Of a DNA stretch of 8,267 bases, positions 1 through 5,055 are shown piece by piece. Origin of the DNA: an uncultured Clostridia bacterium. Lineage in GTDB: Bacteria > Bacillota > Clostridia > Oscillospirales > Acutalibacteraceae. A program made the position numbers and the translations under genes. Each line of letters begins with the position of its first letter. Positions within the stretch are counted from its first letter, which is position 1. The stretch spans positions 1 to 8,267 of the forward strand of contig CALWMQ010000032.1 in NCBI GenBank assembly GCA_944382025.1, written 5' to 3'. A model generated the notes under the pieces. The model did not search any database and had not been told where the DNA came from. It saw only the letters and a list, made by a program, of their open reading frames with translations.

Positions 1-118
1 AAAGAGAAACCAATCTTAGTCCATGTGAAAAATGCCAATGCTTATCTTTGTCCATCCAAATTGTGCGGTAAGGGCCGGCTGAAGAGGAAGGCTTTTCATA
101 CAAAACACTTTCCAGCAT
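1..118 (-). CDS. Possible start of an unrecognised protein, running off the left edge
   Basis: Reading leftward from an ATG at 118, 39 codons stay open to the window edge. The peptide begins MLESVLYEKPSSSAG and includes WMDKDKHWHFSHG. The frame is closed by a TGA about a dozen codons upstream of this ATG, so a start at or near here is forced if the frame is used. No good Shine-Dalgarno sequence is visible; a GGGGCG lies about 12 bases upstream. Support comes mainly from the well-formed leftward promoter at 282-310, which would give a leader of about 155 nt. I do not recognise the protein. A 39-codon open frame can arise by chance, so this is tentative. Confidence 0.3.
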   Translation of the reverse strand, partial: MLESVLYEKPSSSAGPYRTIWMDKDKHWHFSHGLRLVSL

Positions 119-281
119 GACACCGGCTTCGCCCCGCAGCGACTGTCAGGAGAAAAAGTCACTAACCGACAGATTTACTGTTATCTGAAGGAATATTCCG
201 CGAACAGCAGGCAGGAAAATTCGTGCAAAACCCAAATCTTTTCGAGAAAATGAATACTTATATTTTGCCTATCTTGTCCCT

Positions 282-310
282 ATTATAGGATAAAATGGGG
301 TTAATCACAA
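282..310 (-). promoter_or_regulatory. Sigma-A type promoter, leftward
   Basis: On the minus strand a TTGTGA -35 box (310-305) is followed after exactly 17 bases by a perfect TATAAT -10 box (287-282). Transcription would begin near 275 and run leftward through an AT-rich leader to the possible gene at the left edge. The leader holds a 10-bp palindrome, GGAATATTCC (190-199), but I could not match it to a known riboswitch class. Confidence 0.6.
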
Positions 311-338
311 TAGGCCACCGCTACGTTCTTTCACTTTT

Positions 339-352
339 TTGTAATATTACAA
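339..352. promoter_or_regulatory. Perfect 14-bp palindrome, possible operator
   Basis: TTGTAATATTACAA reads the same on both strands. It lies about 30 bp upstream of the -35 box of the leftward promoter at 282-310. On the plus strand its right half contains TACAAT, a fair -10 box, but with no convincing -35 box. Palindromes of this shape are common targets of dimeric repressors. Which protein would bind is unknown, and chance occurrence in AT-rich DNA is possible. Confidence 0.3.
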
Positions 353-584
353 TAGAAATGAGGCTAAGGGGCAAGAAAAGGAGAACCGGCGGCCTTTACC
401 TCACGAGCTTTCCACAAAAATCAATCCGATGAAACATCATTTAAAGGTAAAAGAGAGCGGATTGGTATGGCGGTACAGAGGAAGGCCTTGAGCCAAAAGC
501 TAAAATAGAAGCCCGGCATCAAAACCAGCTGTTATAAACTGTACATAAAGTTTTCGCCCGCCTTGTTCAAAAGGCAATGCCTGC
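353..584. other. Intergenic stretch with no supported gene
   Basis: I see no credible gene here. Two tiny plus-strand frames exist, about 20 codons from an ATG near 430 and 13 codons from an ATG near 467, but neither has a convincing ribosome binding site. No tRNA-like cloverleaf and no terminator with a T-tract was found. Base composition changes from AT-richer to GC-rich as the repeat is approached. Confidence 0.4.
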
Positions 585-690
585 GAGCGCCCGCGGGGCG
601 GGAAATAACGAACAGAGGTTGGCGCCGCGGTCAAAACCGGCAGCGCGAGAGCCGCGGGGCGGTTTTAGGCACCGCAAGAGGAAGCCGGGT
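585..690 (+). repeat. Structured GC-rich interspersed repeat, copy 1
   Basis: About 100 bp here match, in inverted orientation, the sequence at 8106-8212. The longest exact match is 28 bp (617-644 against 8180-8153). Two stem-loops can be drawn. One is CCCGC-GGG-GCGGG (591-603). The other is an outer stem AAAACCG (633-639) paired with CGGTTTT (660-666), enclosing a GC-rich, less regular inner part. Both stems exist in the other copy with different loop bases, which suggests that the folded shape is kept. Open frames through it (within 563-805, both strands) encode Arg/Pro/Gly-rich peptides and are by-products of the GC-rich repeat. No transposase or target-site duplication is visible. Confidence 0.75.
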
Positions 691-821
691 CGAGGGGAAG
701 TACCCCCGTCGTCCTCCGCAGAGGGCGAAACCTTTGTCTGTCCCAAAATTATCTGTAAGAATTTTGTATGAAATACAACATTTTGACTGGTTCTCAACAC
801 TATAAGAAAGAAGGGGCTTCC

Positions 822-1376
822 TTGTCCAAGCCTGTAAAAACTATTGACTGGACCCTATACGCCATTTTGCTGGCGGTAATGCTGATATTGCTGGTGTTGT
901 CCCGGTGCCACCCCAATGTTCTGGAAGAGAAGGCTGATAACCCAGCCGCCTCCCAGACGACAGCTGCATTCGGCACGGAGGCCCCAGATCATCCGGTAAA
1001 TGCCCGTTTTGTGACCTTTTCCTCGGACAAGCCCCTATCCTGTTTGAAAAGAGGCGGATCTTATGCTATCTTCCCATGGAGCCCATGCCAAGCCTTCTAT
1101 CGTCCAGAGCCGTCATGTCCAATGGGGAGCTCTGCTACTCCTGATTCTTCTTCCGGGATGTGTTTTGCCAGCCATTCTGTCCCTGGCAAAACTGCTGCCT
1201 GGGGATGCGCCTTTTTTCAGTACGCTGACCACCGTTGCCCTGGCGTTATGTCTTGTCCTGGCCCTGCGAGGGCCATGGTTTCTCTGCCTGACCGGCGGGA
1301 TATTGACTATGGTTGGAGCATTACTGGTACGTCTGCCCCAACTCTATCTTCTGCCGGGGGGCATATTCCTGTATGA
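822..1376 (+). CDS. Putative single-pass membrane protein, C-terminal end uncertain (possible frameshift)
   Basis: The best start is a TTG at 822, five bases after AAGAAGGGG (808-816). An in-frame ATG at 768 has no ribosome binding site. The product starts MSKPVKTIDW, then has one hydrophobic segment at about residues 10-26, then a hydrophilic Ala/Thr/Pro-containing stretch to about residue 75. Codon choice looks coding to about 1045. Past 1063 the frame overlaps the next gene for over 300 bases and becomes Ser/Pro/Cys-rich, like an out-of-frame shadow. Either the gene really ends near 1045-1144 and the reading frame is broken by a mutation or sequence error, or it was the N-terminal part of the following membrane protein. 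I do not recognise a family. The first 75 or so residues are believable; the stated end is not. Confidence 0.35.
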   Translation: MSKPVKTIDWTLYAILLAVMLILLVLSRCHPNVLEEKADNPAASQTTAAFGTEAPDHPVNARFVTFSSDKPLSCLKRGGSYAIFPWSPCQAFYRPEPSCPMGSSATPDSSSGMCFASHSVPGKTAAWGCAFFQYADHRCPGVMSCPGPARAMVSLPDRRDIDYGWSITGTSAPTLSSAGGHIPV

Positions 1377-1695
1377 ACTGATTTGTTATGCCCTAGCGCC
1401 TTTCCTGCTTCTGGGCACCGGCCGGTTTTGGCTATGGATTACCGGCCGGCAAGGAATTTCCTACCTTTTAAGCATTATCACCTTGCTGGCGCTCAGGCTT
1501 GGCGCGGCATTTGGTTGGTACCTGATTATAAACAACATGTACTTATATAACTATAATATACATTTTGTATTTCCGTTGCCATCCCAACTTCTCCGGTTTT
1601 TCCTGCTGTTCTGTGGGGTATACCTGATATTTTCCCTTGCGACCTTCCGGCAGGAATCGGATCGGGAAAATCCGCAGCTTGTCTCTGAACCATAA
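1063..1695 (+). CDS. Six-helix integral membrane protein of unknown function
   Basis: The 210-residue product is strongly hydrophobic. Likely membrane helices lie near residues 20-45, 50-68, 70-90, 97-118, 128-155 and 172-194, followed by a short charged tail ending ENPQLVSEP. The ATG at 1063 is the first start in the frame, because an in-frame TGA sits at 1045-1047; AGAGGCGG (1050-1057) provides a plausible ribosome binding site. No catalytic motif is visible. It is the last gene of a rightward unit: the TAA at 1693-1695 is followed within 20 bases by a strong terminator. It overlaps the frame starting at 822, so the two may be co-transcribed or may be halves of one broken gene. The membrane topology is secure; the role is unknown. 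Confidence 0.7.
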   Translation: MLSSHGAHAKPSIVQSRHVQWGALLLLILLPGCVLPAILSLAKLLPGDAPFFSTLTTVALALCLVLALRGPWFLCLTGGILTMVGALLVRLPQLYLLPGGIFLYELICYALAPFLLLGTGRFWLWITGRQGISYLLSIITLLALRLGAAFGWYLIINNMYLYNYNIHFVFPLPSQLLRFFLLFCGVYLIFSLATFRQESDRENPQLVSEP

Positions 1696-1710
1696 CCCTC
1701 CAAGTATATC

Positions 1711-1753
1711 GGCCCCTGTCCCCATAACAGGTTTCTGGGGACAGGGGCCTTTT
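1711..1753 (+). terminator. Strong intrinsic terminator after the membrane protein gene
   Basis: Thirteen perfectly paired bases, GGCCCCTGTCCCC (1711-1723) with its complement (1737-1749), enclose a 13-base loop and are followed by TTTT (1750-1753). The T-tract is on the plus strand only. Read leftward the same hairpin is followed by GATATAC, so it is a weaker but possible stop for mnmE transcripts coming the other way. Confidence 0.85.
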
Positions 1754-1759
1754 GAATAT

Positions 1760-1779
1760 CCGCCGCTTGAGAACGGCGG
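1760..1779. other. Short GC hairpin between convergent genes
   Basis: CCGCCG (1760-1765) pairs with CGGCGG (1774-1779) around an 8-base loop. It lies 43 bases beyond the mnmE stop codon on the minus strand. No T-tract follows on either side, so it is not a standard intrinsic terminator. It may act together with the 1711-1749 stem to end or protect the mnmE transcript. Confidence 0.3.
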
Positions 1780-1821
1780 GAAATACTTAAATATCCCTTT
1801 TGGGCGGAGCCTCACGGGAAC

Positions 1822-3207
1822 CTATTTCCCCACGCAGAAACGGGCGAAGATGGCGTCTACAACCGCCTCGGAGGTTCTTTCCCCTGTTAGCTCCAAGATG
1901 GCCGAAACCGCACCGTCCACGCTGACCGATACCGCATCCATGGTCATCCCCAGACGGAGCGCTTCATGGGCCTCCTGAATACATTCCAGGCATCGGCATA
2001 CGCAACTCCGCTGCCGTTCGGTGGCCAGGAGCGGTTCCGATTCGCTGAGGCCGCTGATCCCGGTGAGGCGTTCCACCTGGCAGGTCAGCTCCTCCAGGCC
2101 TTCTCCCTTAGCCGCCGAAATATATACTATCGGTCTATCAATTGCTTCAATATACTCTTTGTCTACAACAATTTCCTGATCAACCTTATTAACCAGCACA
2201 ATGGAGCATTCGGGGAGATCCTGGAGCAAGGACCGGTCATCCTTGGACAGAGGACGGGAACCGTCCAGCACCGCCAGAACCAGGGCAGCGGTTTCCATGC
2301 GAGCTTTGGCCCGGTCAACCCCGATTGCCTCCACCTGATCCTCTGTCTGGCGGATGCCCGCCGTGTCCGCCAAACGCAGCACCACCTCACCCAAGCGTAC
2401 AGTTTCTTCCACCACGTCTCGGGTTGTTCCGGGGATGGGGGTAACACTGCTCCGCTGGCAGCCGGCAAGCAGGTTCATTAAGGTAGACTTTCCCACATTG
2501 GGACTGCCAACAATGACGGTATCCACCCCTTCCCGGAGGATCTTCCCCGCGTCAAACCCACTGAGGAGACGAGTTAAAAGGCGCTCGGCGGATTCCAGGG
2601 TCTGGCCCATCATTTCCGGCGCCAGATCCGGGATATCGTCGTCCGGGTAATCCACAAAAGCGGAAAAATTAGCCTGGGCGTCCAGCAGCTGGTCCCGCAG
2701 GGTGCTCAGACAGCGGAAAACAGCACCTTCCTGAGCGGCCAAGGCGGTTTTTGCAGCCAGGCGGCCGGTAGCGCCGATCAGGTCCATCACCGCTTCGGCC
2801 TGAGTGAGATCCATTTTACCGTTGACAAAAGCCCGACGGGTAAATTCCCCTGGGGCGGCGGCCCGGGCGCCCGCTTCCAGAAGGGCTCTCAAGGCCCGCT
2901 GGAGCAGGTACAGTCCCCCGTGGCAGGACAGTTCCACCACATCCTCCCCCGTATAACTGTGAGGCGCCCGGAACACCAGGGCCACACATTCGTCAATATC
3001 GCCTTCCCGGTCATGGATATGGCCGTAAGCGGCGGTATATCCTGGGAGGGACTGAAGGGTACGATGGGGATTACGGGGCCGGAATACCCGCTCGGCCACC
3101 GGGATGGCTTCCGGACCGGAAACCCGTATGACCCCCAATCCGGCGGGGGCTGCTGGGGTGGATATAGCTGCAATAGGGGGATCCGTTAAGGGTTTCCAAT
3201 CCATCAT
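1822..3207 (-). CDS. mnmE: tRNA uridine-5-carboxymethylaminomethyl modification GTPase MnmE (TrmE)
   Basis: MnmE works with MnmG in the cytoplasm to place aminomethyl-type groups on C5 of the wobble uridine of certain tRNAs, using GTP, a folate one-carbon donor and FAD. The 461-residue length is normal. The N-terminal folate-binding domain starts at TPAAPAGLGVIRVSG (17-31) and contains ELSCHGG (92-98). The GTPase domain shows G1 GSPNVGKS (234-241), G2 PGTTRD (259-264), G3 DTAG (281-284), G4 NKVD (340-343) and G5 SAAK (364-367). The helical domain ends in FARFCVGK, with the conserved cysteine of the C-(I/L/V)-G-K signature at 458. Starts at 3207 and 3204 are adjacent; GAGAAGG lies one and four bases upstream respectively, so 3204 is slightly better spaced. 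It appears monocistronic, with its own promoter at 3357-3385. The usual neighbours (jag, yidC, mnmG, rsmG) are absent from the window. Confidence 0.97.
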   Translation of the reverse strand: MMDWKPLTDPPIAAISTPAAPAGLGVIRVSGPEAIPVAERVFRPRNPHRTLQSLPGYTAAYGHIHDREGDIDECVALVFRAPHSYTGEDVVELSCHGGLYLLQRALRALLEAGARAAAPGEFTRRAFVNGKMDLTQAEAVMDLIGATGRLAAKTALAAQEGAVFRCLSTLRDQLLDAQANFSAFVDYPDDDIPDLAPEMMGQTLESAERLLTRLLSGFDAGKILREGVDTVIVGSPNVGKSTLMNLLAGCQRSSVTPIPGTTRDVVEETVRLGEVVLRLADTAGIRQTEDQVEAIGVDRAKARMETAALVLAVLDGSRPLSKDDRSLLQDLPECSIVLVNKVDQEIVVDKEYIEAIDRPIVYISAAKGEGLEELTCQVERLTGISGLSESEPLLATERQRSCVCRCLECIQEAHEALRLGMTMDAVSVSVDGAVSAILELTGERTSEAVVDAIFARFCVGK

Positions 3208-3356
3208 ACCTTCTCATTCTTTCCTTATGGTATTATTTTAAAATATTATACGTATAGGACACTATATATTCCCCCTCCCACGCAGGGATCCCGGCTAGGA
3301 GGAGAGAGGGCAAGGCTGTCTTTGGAGTCTTTTCCCCTCAAAAGGGATTTCACCCT

Positions 3357-3385
3357 ATTATAGCAAGCCTGGGAGGTTCGGTCAA
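3357..3385 (-). promoter_or_regulatory. mnmE promoter, sigma-A consensus
   Basis: On the minus strand TTGACC (3385-3380) and a perfect TATAAT (3362-3357) are separated by exactly 17 bases. The expected start of transcription is near 3350, giving mnmE an untranslated leader of about 143 nt. A second TATAAT at 3250-3245 is closer to the gene but has no recognisable -35 box. Confidence 0.8.
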
Positions 3386-3416
3386 ATTTCTTCCTTTTCC
3401 TGCTTTCAAAAGCGGG

Positions 3417-3455
3417 TTGACACATTCTCAGAACACATCTACACTGAACAGTGTA
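3417..3455 (+). promoter_or_regulatory. Possible rightward promoter overlapped by a 7-bp-arm palindrome
   Basis: TTGACA (3417-3422), a 17-base gap and TACACT (3440-3445) make a fair sigma-A promoter pointing right. Its -10 box is the left half of an inverted repeat, TACACTG-AA-CAGTGTA (3440-3455), a typical placement for a repressor site. No gene follows: a transcript would run antisense into the XRE operon. The mnmE -35 box lies about 55 bp to the left, so the palindrome might instead act on mnmE. The palindrome is certain; the promoter function is inferred. Confidence 0.4.
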
Positions 3456-3488
3456 TGCCCTGGGTGGCGTCAGAAGAAAGGCTATGGG

Positions 3489-3521
3489 AAAAAGAGAATA
3501 GGGATTCCCCGCCCATCCCTA
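3489..3521 (-). terminator. Intrinsic terminator of the XRE operon
   Basis: On the minus strand TAGGGAT and ATCCCTA (3521-3515 and 3505-3499) form a 7-bp stem with a 9-base loop, followed by TTCTCTTTTT (3498-3489). It begins two bases after the stop codon of the small gene at 3523-3777 and so closes the two-gene leftward operon. Confidence 0.7.
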
Positions 3522-3522
3522 A

Positions 3523-3777
3523 TCACAGGGTAATGGTGACCTGATCGCCGTTGCTGCTCTCCACCTCTGCCAGGGTAAGCCCTTTATACTGTTTTTTGCA
3601 CCGTTTCAATGTCTTTCTCAGGGATTTCCGCTGTTCCGCCGTCAGGGGCGGGAAACTTACCGGCAGCCTCTTCCCTACCCTGTTGAGAATCCAGTGGGCA
3701 AGGGGGCTGCCCAAAATCCAGAAGGCCGGTATAAACAAGGTCATACGGAATTCCTCTGTACGTACCCGGATTTTCAT
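3523..3777 (-). CDS. Small hydrophobic protein related to the C-terminal domain of the adjacent XRE regulator
   Basis: The 84-residue product begins MKIRVRTEEF and has one hydrophobic segment at about residues 11-33 that could insert in the membrane. A basic stretch follows (about 49-65, with RKSLRKTLKRCKK), and the end is LAEVESSNGDQVTITL. The start codon overlaps the stop of the upstream regulator gene as ATGA (3777-3774), which implies translational coupling and a linked function. Its tail matches the regulator's own tail (LVEVESANGDHVEVTVEG), and its FRMTLFIPAFW region lines up with the regulator's RIKVNLPLALV. It therefore looks like a free-standing copy of that domain with a hydrophobic middle. 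It resembles small Bacillota proteins with a similar beta-strand tail, but I cannot name a family. A partner or inhibitor of the regulator is an inference. Confidence 0.75.
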   Translation of the reverse strand: MKIRVRTEEFRMTLFIPAFWILGSPLAHWILNRVGKRLPVSFPPLTAEQRKSLRKTLKRCKKQYKGLTLAEVESSNGDQVTITL

Positions 3778-4265
3778 CCCTCAACCGTGACCTCCACATG
3801 ATCCCCATTAGCGCTTTCTACCTCTACCAGTTTGCCCATAACCCCTTTTTCGGCCAGGGATACCAGCAGTTCCAGATCCAGGTTTCCCAGGTTCATTCCC
3901 CCTACCTGGGGCAGTTCCATGCCCATATCCTTGGCTATCTTCACCAGAGCCAGAGGAAGATTGACCTTTATCCGGTCGCCGTCCGCCGAAAGGACGCTGA
4001 CCCGCAGGAGTAAGTCCTCCAGATGCTTCCGGTTTTCCTCGGGGACCATCCGGACGGGTTCCTCCCGATCCCGGGCCAGATAATCCAGGGTTACATGGAA
4101 AAGGTCAGCCAGGGCAATGAGTATGGGAAGGTCGGGTATGCTCAGGTTATTTTCCCATTTGCTCACCGCCTGAGAGGTAACCCCCATTTTCTCCGCCAGT
4201 TCATCCTGGGTCATTTCCCTTTGTTTTCGCAGCCCGCTGATTTTGTCTCCTAAGGTTCGGTTCAT
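3774..4265 (-). CDS. XRE-family transcriptional regulator with a C-terminal sensor-like domain
   Basis: A 163-residue protein. Residues 6-61 form a Cro/C1-type helix-turn-helix with the signature MTQDELAEKMGVTSQAVSKW (18-37), the pattern of DNA-binding repressors. After a linker (64-92) comes a second domain: GDRIKVNLPLALVKIAKDMG (96-115), a Gly/Asn/Leu-rich turn, an acidic-hydrophobic helix near 129-143, and two short strands at the end (KLVEVE...DHVEVTVE). The open frame extends upstream to 4526, but ATG 4265 is the right start: the HTH begins directly after it, GAGG lies nine bases upstream, and the upstream part would overlap the divergent sigma gene's control region. It is the first gene of a two-gene operon with an ATGA overlap, and it is divergent from an ECF sigma factor gene 259 bases away, so regulation of one or both promoters is likely. 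The second domain may sense a signal or mediate oligomerisation. Confidence 0.88.
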   Translation of the reverse strand: MNRTLGDKISGLRKQREMTQDELAEKMGVTSQAVSKWENNLSIPDLPILIALADLFHVTLDYLARDREEPVRMVPEENRKHLEDLLLRVSVLSADGDRIKVNLPLALVKIAKDMGMELPQVGGMNLGNLDLELLVSLAEKGVMGKLVEVESANGDHVEVTVEG

Positions 4266-4310
4266 ATGCCACAGCCTCGTTTCATTTTGATTTTGGTGGG
4301 GTCTGTATCC

Positions 4311-4339
4311 AGTATAGGCGGATAAACGGCAAAAATGAA
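4311..4339 (-). promoter_or_regulatory. Candidate promoter of the XRE operon
   Basis: On the minus strand TATACT (4316-4311) is a good -10 box, 45 bases before the regulator's ATG. A 17-base gap places TTCATT (4339-4334) at -35, a poor match. A weak -35 box fits a promoter needing help or one that is autoregulated. No clear palindrome overlaps it. Confidence 0.4.
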
Positions 4340-4350
4340 GGGATTTGGGG

Positions 4351-4409
4351 TTGATCCTGTCCACTATTGGTTGTATTTTCCCAAACCAGCGGTTGTATTC
4401 TCTCGTTTT
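4351..4409 (+). promoter_or_regulatory. Two candidate promoters of the ECF sigma operon
   Basis: A sigma-A-like pair TTGATC (4351-4356) and TATTTT (4374-4379) has 17-base spacing and four of six matches in each box. Downstream, AACC (4384-4387) and CGTTTT (4404-4409), spaced by 16 bases, resemble the AAC/CGT pattern of promoters read by ECF sigma factors. That would fit the common autoregulation of such operons. Both would leave a leader of roughly 110-145 nt. The motifs are short, so the ECF-type call is tentative. Confidence 0.3.
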
Positions 4410-4524
4410 GAGAAATCCCGGCCGGTTTGCCAAGGCTGGGCCGGAAAAAAATATTCTCTTCCCCCAACGTTTTGCCCTATCCCAACGACAATATATTGCA
4501 GGGCGTAAAAGAGGAGGTGCCGCC

Positions 4525-5055
4525 ATGGAAAGTTCCCCCCAGCGGAAGGAATTTTTACGCTTATATGATACCTATTACAAAGCGGTGTATTTCACGGCTC
4601 TGGGGCTTGTCCATCAGCCGGACGCGGCGGAGGACTGTATGCAGGAAGCGTTTTTGGCCCTATGGAAGGAGCTGGGAAAAGGGACGGTTATCCATAATCC
4701 GGGAGGCTGGCTGCTTCAGGTAGCGCGCAACCAGGGAATCAGCCGACTGAGGGGGCTCTATACCCTAACGCCGCTGGAGGAAGCGGAGGAACTGTCCACC
4801 CCGGGGGACGCGGCTACCCGGGAGGTTGAGGAAGAGGCGTTTATCCATCATATACTGGCAATGCTGCCGCCGGCGGAACGGGATGTTTTTGTGCTCCATG
4901 TCCAGGGCGGTCTGAAGCTGGCGGAGATCGCTAAAATCCTGGGGATTCCCGCCGCTACCGCGAGATGGCGGTTTGCCAACGCTCGAAAGAAACTGAAAAG
5001 CGTCCTGCGGTTGGAACAGGAACGGGAAAAGGGAACCTTTTTGCAGAAAGGATGA
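4525..5055 (+). CDS. ECF-type RNA polymerase sigma factor (sigma-70 family)
   Basis: This 176-residue protein should direct RNA polymerase to a small set of promoters in response to an envelope or extracellular signal. Region 2 lies near residues 10-75 and includes DAAEDCMQEAFLALWK (33-48), the core-binding and -10 recognition part. Region 4 lies near 112-160: LPPAERDVFVLHVQGGLKLA followed by the helix-turn-helix EIAKILGIPAATARWRFANA, which reads the -35 element. No region 1 or 3 is present, as usual for ECF factors. ATG 4525 follows GAGGAGGT (4511-4518) by six bases, an excellent ribosome binding site; the open frame back to 4345 is rejected because it has no comparable signal. The stop codon overlaps the next start as ATGA (5052-5055), the usual coupling of a sigma factor with its membrane-bound regulator. 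The divergent XRE operon shares the upstream region. Confidence 0.92.
   Translation: MESSPQRKEFLRLYDTYYKAVYFTALGLVHQPDAAEDCMQEAFLALWKELGKGTVIHNPGGWLLQVARNQGISRLRGLYTLTPLEEAEELSTPGDAATREVEEEAFIHHILAMLPPAERDVFVLHVQGGLKLAEIAKILGIPAATARWRFANARKKLKSVLRLEQEREKGTFLQKG

Larger units (their letters stand above)
3208..3522. other. Regulatory intergenic region between mnmE and the XRE operon
   Basis: This 315-base gap has no gene. It holds the mnmE promoter and its roughly 143-nt leader, a possible rightward promoter with an overlapping palindrome (3417-3455), and the terminator of the XRE operon (3489-3521). The leader contains a polypurine GGGAGGGGG on the minus strand (around 3280) that could pair with an upstream pyrimidine tract, and an AT-only palindrome TATTTTAAAATA (3234-3245) just before the start codon. 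I could not match the leader to a known riboswitch or T-box. Confidence 0.5.

Noticed and set aside
430..510. Two tiny plus-strand frames, 20 and 13 codons
   Set aside because: Too short, with no convincing ribosome binding site or conserved feature.
563..805. Overlapping open frames on both strands (to 80 codons), Arg/Pro/Gly-rich
   Set aside because: They run through the GC-rich repeat on both strands, have no ribosome binding site and reflect stop-poor composition. The same kind of frame appears in the copies at 8052-8237.
1966..2650. Plus-strand and other-frame open frames within mnmE
   Set aside because: They lie wholly inside the well-supported mnmE gene on the other strand and are shadows of its codon bias.
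4420..4446. GC hairpin CCGGCC...GGCCGG in the divergent control region
   Set aside because: The stem is six bases with a 14-base loop and is followed by A, not T, on the plus strand; there is no T-tract beyond it on the minus strand. It is not a terminator, and operator function is not supported.
4266..4526. Upstream extension of the XRE frame to 4526 and of the sigma frame to 4345
   Set aside because: Both would cover the shared control region. The conserved domains and good ribosome binding sites support ATG 4265 and ATG 4525 instead.
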